The notes below the pieces were generated by a model. The model was not told where the DNA came from, did not search any database, and saw nothing but the letters and a program-made list of their open reading frames with translations. Shown one piece after another: positions 35,345 through 45,800 of a stretch of DNA of 64,000 bases. Within the stretch, counting starts at the first letter, position 1. Each line of letters opens with the position of its first letter. Both the position numbers and the translations under genes were made by a program. This DNA is from Psoroptes ovis. Lineage: Eukaryota; Arthropoda; Arachnida; Sarcoptiformes; Psoroptidae. The stretch covers positions 682,001 through 746,000 of the forward strand of contig PQWQ01000002.1 in assembly GCA_002943765.1 (NCBI GenBank), given 5' to 3'.

Positions 35345-38300
35345 TTATCTTCTCCGACATTGAGTACTCGATGTCAATTGATTTGGCCAATTACAACTAT
35401 TTATTGTTGTATCAAACACTAAACCTTGTGGACAGGCAAAATGAAATCGTCGCGAATTACTACAACGATAAAACATTGAACAATCATTTGGATCAGGGAA
35501 AAATCCTTCTGCTTTTGTACATTGGAATGTTGTCGGTTGATTATTCACTTGTTTCGGATGTCTACGCGATTGTTGTCGTTTATTAGATTTTGGTTTCGAA
35601 TATGGATTAAATGGTGATGGTTGGGCAGGTGTCACTTGTCGTTTACGTTGTTGTGAAATTTCTTCCGATATTGGTTTTTTATTCTGTGATCGTGCTTTTT
35701 TTGCTGGAGATTCTGGTGTTTTTCGTTTTGAAGTTTGAGGTTTTGGCTTGGGTTTTGGTTGCTGTTGTTGAGGTTTGGCGGCAGGAGGATTGTTTGCTGG
35801 TTTTTGTTTAAGTGGACTACTTTTTTTATTTTTGACAGGTGCTTTAGGTTTTGGAGATTGCTTGATTGGGGCAGATTTTTGTGGGGGTTTTGGCTTGGAT
35901 TTTGATGCTTTTGGTTTTGATTTTGCAGGTGCTTGCTTTATTGCAGCAGATTTTACTGGAGATCTTTGTGGACTTTTTATTTGTGATTTTGTCGGATTTT
36001 TAGCTTGTTTTGGAGGTGTTTTTTGTGGAGCGTTATATTGTGGTTTAGGCGGCGATTTATTTTGTGGTTGAGGTGCCGATTTAGTCGGTGATTTTTTAGG
36101 ATATTTTTTTGAATTAGGTTTAGGCGATTTGTATGGTTTAGGACTCTTGACTGGAGCTGGAGATTGATATGGATTTTTATAAGGATTTTGTGCTGGACTT
36201 TTTACAGGACTTTGATTCGAAATGGATGGCGGCTGGCCCGGACTTTTTATCGGTTGCTGTTGCGGAAAAGGTGTTTTCGTTTGTGGAAGAGATGGCGGTG
36301 ATGATTGAGGCTGTTGATATACATTTTTAGTAGGTGGTTGAGCCTGCAACGGTTGACCATTATTCAGAGGAGGATAATCGTTCGAACTATCTTGTCTTTG
36401 TTGTTCCAATGGTTCTTGCTGATAAGGATTTTGTTCTATTGGAGTTTGGAGTCGTTGACCATAATCATTTTCAGGTATTTGATTCAACGGTTCTTCTCTT
36501 TGCTGTCTGATTGGCGCTTTAGAGGGATATTGATTTGGATTTTGGTCGATTTGTTCTGGATATTGACTCTGATCAAGCTGTTGTGGATATTGACCTAGTT
36601 GCTGTGATTGATCTTGATCAGACGGTTGTAATGGCGTGCCGCTTTGACAAGGTGGATATGCTTGATCAGGCCAATTGCAAACGCTATAACGTTCATCAAA
36701 AACTGTTCCTGGACCGCAACGGAAATCAAATCGTGTGCCTTCATGACATCGATAGAAAGCAGCACAATCATTCGGATGACGGAAAAATCCATTTTTGGTG
36801 CATTGTATTCCATCAGCCGATGTTTGTTGAGGATAGAATTGATTTGGTGCATTCTGGTCTCCTTCATTGTATGGATTATTCTCATTGAAGTTTTCATTTT
36901 CTGGCTGAAATTGCTGTGGCTGTTGTTGCACCGGTTGCTGCTGAACACGATCCATGTATGCGGGATTGTTGTTGGATTGAGGGAATTGATTTTCATTCGG
37001 ATAATTTGGATCTGCTTCTTGCTCAAATGGTTGTTGTTGTGGATACAACTGATTGTTGTTTGTGGGTTGTTCATTCGGGTAATTAGTTTCAGGTTGTTGC
37101 TCGACTGGTTGTTGCGAATCACCGCTGTCGTAAGGCATTTGTTCCATTGGCTCATCGGTAATAATATCTTGTCCCACTGGCTCAGGTGAATTATATGGCG
37201 TTTTAGTTCTTGGCTGAATTTGTTCATTGGCTGGTATATTCTCAGGTTTCTGTTCAGTTGGTGCCTCTTCAGATTCCGGTGTTTGTTCTGGCTGTTGTTG
37301 CGTATCATCGGAATCAGGTGCTTGCTCTTCATCAGGAGCAGATTCAGGTTGTTGCTCATCCTTCAAATCTGAAGTCATTTCTGAAGGCTCTGATGCTGAT
37401 TCCTGCAATTCATCTGGTTCCATTTCGGTGGATTCATCATCTGACGATGGTGTAGTGCTTTCAGTTTCATCAGTGGATTCTGTTGATTCAGTTGATGATT
37501 CTGTTGTTGAATCTGTTGATGATTCTGTTGTTGAATCAGTTGATGATTCTGTTGTTGAATCAGTTGATGACTCTGTTGTTGAACCTGTTGAATCAGTTGA
37601 TGGTTCCGTTGTTGAATCTGTTGTATCAGTTGATGATTCTGTTGTTGAATATGTTGAGTCAGTTGATGACTCTGTCGTTGATGAATCTGTTTGGTCAGTC
37701 GATGATTCGGTCGTAGGTTCAGTTGTAGGTTCAGTACTATCGCTTGATGGTTCGGTCGTAGATTCTGTGCTCATTTCAGATGTTGATTCAGTATTGTCAT
37801 TAGATTCAGTGGTTGTATCTGTAGATGATGCAGTTGTTGATTCATAAGACGGAGTAGTTGATTCATCAGCAGATTCTGTTGTCGATTCTGATGATGCTTC
37901 AGTTGTAGAATCTGTTTCCTCACTTGATTCACTTGTTGAAGTTTCAGTTGTAGATTCTGTACTTGAATCAGTCGGTTCACTAGATTCTTCGCTTGGTTCT
38001 GTTGGTTGTGTTTCTTCTTCATCCGTACTCGGAGTAGTAGCTTCTTCAGGAGGTTGAGTGGAGCCCTGATCATCAGTAGGTTCTTCGCCAACAGGTTCAG
38101 CTTTTTGTAAATGATAAATTATAAAATAAATATACGAATATCGCGAGAAAAATTATTTCATTCAATAATTACCATCGATCATTTTGGCTTTGGGTGACGT
38201 TTTAGATTTAGATTTGGTTCCATTCGGTGATGGCTTGCCGACATCTAAGAAAATCATCGTTAGAGATTATCAATTAATAAAATATAATCACTAACCAGAT

Positions 38301-39506
38301 TGGCATTTCGATTCCGATTCGGGTACGCATTTTCCTGACTCTTCATCGAAAGCATTTCCCAAATTACATTCAAATTGATCGGCTTTGAATCCATCGCCAT
38401 CATTTTTGCATCGATAAAAATTTTTACAACTCTTCGGATCAGCAAATTTTCCTTCCTGTTTACATTGAAATACTGAAGTAACTGGTGTACAATTGCAATC
38501 TTCATCTTCGGGTTCAATTTCATCTACATCCATATTGGTCAATTGTTGCTCTTCTTCTTTGTTCTCTGGTTGATATGGTTGTTTTTGACTTGGCTGTTGC
38601 GGCTGTTGTTTTCTTGACTGTTGTGGCTGCTGTTGTTTTGGCTGCTGAGGTCGTTGTTTTCTTGGTTGTGTTTTTTGTTTTGGTTGCGTCTTTTGTCTTG
38701 GCTGCTGGGGTCGTTGTTGCCGTGGCTGCTGTGGTTGACTTGGCTGGTCCCCAAATTGTTCGGGCAAATAATCTCTATGATCAGGATATTGATTATTTGA
38801 TGGTTGATTAGACCCATATGAATTTGGCCATTCATCTTGATCATTTGGCTGTGGTCGATTGTAATTATTATACTGATCTTGTGGAGATGGTGGCTGTTGC
38901 TGTGAAGGATATTCACCATAAGAATTTATTGGCTGTACCCTTGGTTGATATTGTGGATATGGTGCCGGAACTAAGGTCGGCTTTTCATAAATAATATTCG
39001 GTTGTTGTTGATTTGGATTAAATTGGGCAGCATATGGATTTTGTTGATTTTGTGGCGGTGATTGTTGTTGATTGGCAGCATAATTTTCTGGCGGATATTG
39101 TTGTTGTGGTGATGGCGGTGGCTGTTGTTGTGGATATTGTTGAAGTTGACCATTATTCTCACATGGCGGTGATGAACTAGGATGATTACAAACACTTATG
39201 GTCGGATCAAAGACAGTGCCTGGACCACATGCAAAATCATAAACACGAAAAAAATTTGCACCTTCATCACGTACACAACGATAAAATTTTACACAATCAT
39301 TTGGATCACGAAAAAAACCTTCAGAAGTACATTTATTTTCATCTAATAAAACAAAATTTTCGGGTATGAACAAAATAAATGAAAAATTCATTTTTTCAAA
39401 TTTAATTTTTTCAAGATTCTTATGAAAACTTACTGTCAATCTCTTGTGCTATTATCTGGTCAAAATATGTGAAAAAAATCAAAAAAGCTACATATTTTAA
39501 TGCCAT
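35345..39506 (-). CDS. Secreted mucin-like protein with four CBM14 chitin-binding domains
   Basis: Minus-strand exons 39434-39506, 38296-39342, 38173-38244 and 35345-38100 join in frame to 1,315 residues. Exon 1 is a signal peptide (MALKYVAFLIFFTYF). Four CBM14/peritrophin-A domains follow, each with six Cys: residues 29-85 (EGFFRDPNDCVKFYRC), 318-371 (DPKSCKNFYRC), 829-883 (NGFFRHPNDCAAFYRC) and 1256-1312 (GFFPDPNDCSMFYRC). CBM14 binds chitin. Linkers differ sharply: Gln/Pro-rich (86-310), acidic Ser/Thr/Glu repeats (about 399-690, candidate O-glycosylation), Gln/Pro/Asn (690-828), and a strongly basic Lys/Pro/Ser block with KSP motifs (about 1006-1251) that includes RKR near 1215. It could be a peritrophic-matrix or cuticle protein, related in design to peritrophins and to mite chitin-binding allergens. 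That relationship is inference and no single orthologue is recognised. Confidence 0.88.
37481..37700 (-). repeat. Coding minisatellite, 24-bp unit (SSTDSTTE-type repeats)
   Basis: On the minus strand the unit encodes an eight-residue Ser/Thr/Asp/Glu motif. Three or more units of 24 bp are nearly identical at 37481-37580, then 33-bp variants continue. It forms the core of the acidic mucin-like block, and length variation between individuals would be expected. Confidence 0.7.
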
Positions 39507-39760
39507 TTTGTTGAAAACAAACAAACAAACGAAAAAATTTAAACATAAATCACAAAATTTAAAAATTTAAAAATTAATCATGCAAATGTCATTTTAATAA
39601 TATCATTATTATTATTATTATTATTTGTATTTTCAATCATAACTGATTGATAACTTATTCAAATTGATTAATCAATTTCAAGCGAAAAATTATGAAAATT
39701 TAATGAAAAAATTTATTTTTACACGAAAAAAAAGAATCTATCAATCCATTGAATACTGGC

Positions 39761-39768
39761 TATTTATA
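39761..39768 (-). promoter_or_regulatory. Candidate TATA box of the CBM14 protein gene
   Basis: TATAAATA followed by GCC on the minus strand, 255 bp upstream of the ATG at 39506. It would imply a leader of about 220 nt, or an unseen leader intron. Confidence 0.35.
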
Positions 39769-40710
39769 TTGCAAAAATTCAAAAAATATCGTCTTCATAA
39801 TTTGCCAATCCATTAATGAGGAGGGTTTAGCTTGTAATCAATGTAAGAATATATTCAAAAAATGAAAAAATTCACCAACTGAATGATGATATTTTCAATT
39901 TCATTAAAAATAATAATGATGATGATTCTATTAGAATATTTTTTTTTAGAAAATACCAACCCATTCAATTGATCAATGAATAATAATAATAATAATAATA
40001 ATAATGAATGATGCGATGATGATAGCGCATCTTTTTTTCCTTTCTACATTTTTGTTTTTCGACTGTCAAATTATCGATGACCAATTCAAATCAATGTAAA
40101 TAATAATGTCGAATGAATATTAATAATATTTCAATATTATACATAATGGCGGAAATGGGCGCGTGCTAATATGAAAATTTTTGAAAATAGAAAAATGTAC
40201 TTTATGATGATTCTTTCTGCTAAAAACAGCAACAATATCTATTGAAATGTAAAAAATATGTCCATATCTTAAAGATATGGTCTCTTTGCCAACAGCAATA
40301 AACATATTTTTCAGCATCTTCAAAACACTGGTTAGCATTAGCATTATTATCATCATCATCATCATCATGATCATCATCGAAAACATCAACAACATAGCCG
40401 TCATCATCAACAAAACATCAAAATTGACAACAATCAACCCTTGATGTTGATGATGATTATTATTATTGTAATCATATTGAAGATGAATATATTGACAGCA
40501 CGTGTTATCATATTGTGTTAGCAAAGCAGCTGTAATAATATGCATGCAACAAGTGGCGTGCAACATCGAAAAACATAAACAAAAATTTGAATTTTTACAT
40601 GGAAAATTTTTTTTTCTCTATTCAAATTAAAATGACATCAATTCAATTTTGAATGACAGAAAAACAAAAAATCACTGGACATATTCTTCCAATAAAAAAA
40701 AAAGAAAATA

Positions 40711-40790
40711 TTAGGTTGTCCGGAAAGTTCTGGCCGATTTTCATGAGCAACTCTATTGATTAAGCAAAATGAACTTTTCGGACAACCTAA
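40711..40790 (+). mobile_element. Mariner-like short element, copy 7 (subfamily A)
   Basis: 80 bp, TTAGGTTGTCCGGAAAGTTC to GAACTTTTCGGACAACCTAA, with core GCAACTCTATTGATTAAGCA. TA flanks both ends (40709-40710 and 40791-40792). A near-repeat TATT(C)TTCCAATAAAAAAA lies on both sides (40682-40700 and 40791-40808). Confidence 0.88.
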
Positions 40791-43700
40791 TATTTTCCAA
40801 TAAAAAAAATAAATGTCAAGCTCATAACATGTATTTTTATATTTGAATATTTTAAAAATTTTTCAAAAACAATCAAATCAATCAATTTACAAATTTCAAA
40901 CAAAAAGTGTGAATTTCCAAATTTAAAAAAAAAAATTAATGGAAAAATAATGAATGTATGATGAGATGATGAATGCGAGAATACAGGTAGCCAATTTTAG
41001 TAATTAAACAATCATCATCAACAAAAAATTTTATTTTATTTTTATTAACATTCTCATCATCATCATTATTATCATCGAAAATAATTCTCATACACTTCAT
41101 GGTGCATACATCATCATTGAAAAAATGGTTATTGATCTTTGATCTTGAATGTATTTATTTTTCGATGGAAAATTCATTTTTAGAAGTTTTCACATCATCC
41201 ATGTTCAGTGTAGAAATGAAGATGAAAAAATGGAAATGAAAATGGTCATGTTCATCAATTTTCAAGGTGTCAATTAACAAGGGAAAAAAAGGGTCAAGAT
41301 TCATTAGTAAATTTTGAATGATCATGACAATTGATGTCGAGAGAATTGTTAAAAATTCATCGTGGACAATTCTCTCTTGCAATCATTTGACAGTAGCAAA
41401 TAAACAAATAATCAAATGAACATTGCTGAATTGCTGAATAAATTTTCAAATATTGAAAACACACATGAGTTTTCCATTTATTTCAAATATTGTAAATCAA
41501 TCTGAGTAATTTTTGATTTGATCATTATTAGTTTTTCATAAAAACCAACCAAGAATATAGAAATATATAAATTATTATCGATATTATTATTATTATTACT
41601 ACTACTGGAATTCAAGGTTATGTTTTTCAGTAGAAATTCGTAAAAATCAAATTTGAAATCGAAAATTTATTCATTATTTCTGGTTGTCAATCACCAAGGG
41701 AAATGGAAATTTTTCAATGAATTCAATTGAAATTTCATAGAAAAATTTATCAGATAATTTTCTGAAAGAAAAAACACTCACAGGTAGTAATTAATAATTA
41801 TTTTTTTGACCAAAAAATTCATAACTAATTAATTTCAAATTTACTGAAAACAAAACAACAACAACATGTGATGCTTTATGTCATTGAATCACCAGAAAAA
41901 TCAAAAATGAAAATAAAAATAATCAGATTCAAAGCATAAATCTTTCATACACTTGATCAATTATATTATGCTTTGCTATTATATAAGCATATCATTGATT
42001 CATACATACACCGAAAGTGAAAAGAAATAAATTAGAATTAGAAACAACAAAAAATACTAATCAATTACATAAGATGATTATTATTATTATTATTACCATT
42101 GATTTAGCCACAAATGTATTCAATTCAATTTCAGCGTGTATACGTCTGTATTTTCCTGTCATTCATTCATTCATTCATTCATTCACTTTCATTTTCATTT
42201 CGTATAAATGATATAAACAAGTTTCAATGTACTTAAGAGTTAAATTTTGAAGATTAAGAAAGAAAAGAAAGAAAGAAAAATGATTCCATAAAATTAACAT
42301 TAATCAAATTAATAATTCATTGAATAAATCATCAATATTCATAGATATCTTTGAATTTTTTTTTAAATAAAAAAAAGAAGAAAAATTCAAGGCAAAAATC
42401 ATAGAAATTATTGCTATTGCTGCTATTATTAGTAGCATATTGATTATTATTGCTAATATCATTATCATTATCGTAGAATAAGCAATGATTGAAATCCTAA
42501 AAAAAACAAAAACGAAGAAAAATTCCATTAATTATTGATGAGAAATGAAAACAAAAAAACAAATACATAAATTCATATAAAAAAAATTTCCGATTAATTT
42601 AATGAACATGATTTAATGGTCAATATTTTAAATGATCTCTCTTTCCAGTAAAATATTAATCAATTGTTTTTTGGTAAATCAATCAAACATTTCAATTTGA
42701 ATTTATTTATTAATTATAATCAAAGACTTGACAATGTGTTAGAGAGGCTACCACAATTAATGTATGATGAATAAACCACAGGAATTTTCAAATTAATTTC
42801 ATAATATTCATATTGTTTCATGTTTTTTTTTGTTTTTGTTTTCGTTGATTGGCCATCAAAAGTTATTATGGTTGATTTTAAATGATGATTTCCACATGCA
42901 CTATGTGATTAGCATAATTAATATTTTGAAAATTAATAAGTCGCACCCAAAAAATAAAAATTATTGATTTGATTTTTACATATTTTTTTTGGTGTTTATG
43001 AACAATTAAAATGATTGAATGAACAATTGAATCGACGAAGAAAGAAGAAAAAACCAGAATCTTATGAGAGGTTTTTTCAGGTTTTTTTTCGTAGAATTTG
43101 TTTCTCTCAAAGTATTACAAAATGATCAACAAATTAATGATGCGAAAATGATTAGATGAAAGGTAGAAAAAATGAAAAACATTCATAAAAAATGCAAAAC
43201 ACATGATGATCATGGTAATACTAATAATAATATCATTATCATTACTATGATTGGTTACATCCGGACAGTGATCAAGGATTTTGATGTAAAAATAAATTAT
43301 TAGAAAAACAACAAACAAATATTATCAATAATCTACCAGAACATGTATGTAGCATAAAAAAAAGAAAACAAGAATTTGCTTTGCAATTATCTGATTGATT
43401 GGCTGATTATTATTATCATCATTAATATGATGATGTTGATAATAATAATGATGATGAACAAATAGTCAAAATCACATGTGTATGTAATCGTCATCATCTT
43501 GTTCATCAATAAATTAATCAAAATTTCAAATGAAATGAAAAACAATTTTTGTGATTAGAAAAATACAAATACAAATACAAGTAAAATAAATAAACAATAA
43601 TGTCCAACCAATTGGCCAAGTGCAATATATTTGTTTTATTGCTTAGCCAACAGCTTATATATAAAGCTAAATTAATCGCTAATTTTTCTATTTTTGTCCT

Positions 43701-44769
43701 TTTCATTTGCCATTGAAAATTCGACTTAAATAATCCGGATTTTTGAAAAATTGATTAATTTCCAAAAGGTATTCAGCTAACGAATTCTCAGGAAAAAATC
43801 ATTTAAATCATTGACAAGCTTTTGCTAATTAAACATACATTCTATTTGTTTTGATTGGTCATCGAATACTCGAATTTGAAATATTCAAAGTCAAAAAAAA
43901 ATCAATGACATTTTGTTAAATATTCGAATGTATTTGCTTTTCATTTCTCTTTGTTTTCATAGAAAAAAAAATTTCTCGATTCCGTTATTGTTTATTTGTT
44001 ATCTACAACTTGTCATTTTTTCATATTTATGATGATCAACTGAAAATGGTAATAATGGTGTTGATAATAATAAAATTTAAAAGAAATCAAACAATATATC
44101 TAGACACAATTAAAAATGCAATGAATGAATGAAAAATTTGATTTTTTTTCACAATTTCACATCGAAGGTAATCAACCGAAATTTTTTATTTTGATTTTTC
44201 AAAATAAATTTCTTCATTGATTATTAGATGATAATGAACGATCATAAATGTGTATTTTTTCATTCATTCAGTGTTAAAAACAAAAAGAAATTTCGATGAT
44301 AATGAATAGGGGAAATTCTAATAATAATAAATATATGAATACGATTGTCTATATGCCATCGTGACTTATTGGTCGTTATTGATTTCATTAAAAAATTTTT
44401 ATTTTTTTTAATAAATACAAATGTAAATAAATGAATAAATGTATTCATGGACAATCATCATTATTATCATGTGTCGATAATGTCGATGATGATATATCAC
44501 ATTTCGCTTGATGATGATGACATTGATTGAAGTTCAAGTTAAAGGAAAATTTTTTTTATTATTTCGTTTCTGTTGAAAATCAAACTATGCAATGTAATAT
44601 TATTATTATCATTCAAATTATACGAAAAAAAAATTCCAACATCTGTCAAAACAATAAACATTATTATTATTATTTTACAATGATAATAGGGATAAAAGTG
44701 ATAATTTTTTCGGATTAATATTGGATGAATATTAAAAAACGAAAAAAAATAAATGTCTGAAAAAAATTA

Positions 44770-44849
44770 TTAGGTTGTCCGAAAAGTTCATTCCGCTTAA
44801 TTAATAGAGTTGTTCATGAAAATCGGTCAGAACTTTCCGGACAACCCAT
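44770..44849 (-). mobile_element. Mariner-like short element, copy 8 (subfamily A, inverted)
   Basis: TTAGGTTGTCCGAAAAGTTC, then ATTCCGCTTAATTAATAGAG, then CAGAACTTTCCGGACAACCC. Reverse orientation relative to copies 1, 4, 6 and 7. Confidence 0.85.
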
Positions 44850-45800
44850 TATTTCAAAGATTACCATATGGGCTTTCCACGAACGAACAAACAAACATTT
44901 ATCGCTTGTCATCAACTCATCAAAAAATTTGAAGAATGAAAAATTGAAGAAAAAAAAATTTCTTATTAAATCTTTGTCAATATCAAATAAAATAAAAATA
45001 AAAAATTTTCGATTAGTAAAGAAAAACCAGAAAATGATAAAATAATGGATAAAAAATTGAAATAAAAATAAATAAATAATCATGTCCTTGATCCATGATA
45101 ATGATTTGTTGATGATGATCATGATTATTATTATTGAAACTTATGAAGAATGCAATCATGATTATTTGACGATTGAATTCAAATGAATTCTGGCAATCAT
45201 GGAATTGTTCATCATCATCATCATCAACTAAATAATCAAAAATTTACATTTTTATTTTTATTAATTATTATCATTTTTATTATTGTTGATGATGATGACA
45301 GATCAATAATAGTTGCACTGATGATGATCATGATGATGATGATTTCGAATAATTGAATTCATTTATATGTTTGTTGATGATCTTAAATTAATTAATTCAT
45401 AAATTATTTCCCATTTTATTTCAATCGATAATGACTAATTGAAAGACAAATAGACAATATTGAATGTCAATTTGAAAATTAACATGTTCAATCATTATTT
45501 TACATGTATTTGAATGATTGACAATTTATTTGTTTGTTCATTTTAGTAATAATCATTTTTGTTTGATCTTAATTTATTCATTGAATTTCATTATTTCCAA
45601 CATTATTATTTGTTCAAACAATTAAACTAATTGAAAATTCAAAGATGAATCACATGAACATTTTGGACATTATTTTTATGGGTCAATTCTTAGGAATTGA
45701 ATTTTTTGTTGCAATAAGTTTTTTTTTCTTCAGAAAACTATCACTTTTGTTTGAAATCATCATGCGATAAGGCCATAATTTTTTTGTTCAACAAAAAAAT

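Larger units (their letters stand above)
39507..45800. other. Gene-free spacer upstream of the CBM14 and DEG/ENaC genes
   Basis: About 6.3 kb of A/T-rich DNA with AAT/ATT runs (39607-39625, 39988-40005), ATTC repeats (42161-42186) and many ATC/GAT strings near 40340-40460 and 45200-45350. Two mariner-like elements (40711, 44770) are present. No open frame has a domain signature. The promoters of both flanking genes must lie at its ends. Confidence 0.55.

Noticed and set aside
37227..37847. Long plus-strand open frame (about 206 residues, Ser/Val/Asp repeats)
   Set aside because: It is the antisense of the Ser/Thr/Glu repeat block of the CBM14 gene; trinucleotide-periodic repeats keep the opposite frames open. 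No start context or domain.
40120..40566. Minus-strand 148-residue frame
   Set aside because: Mostly Met/Ile/Asn/His strings from ATC and AAT repeats, with no domain and no splice context.
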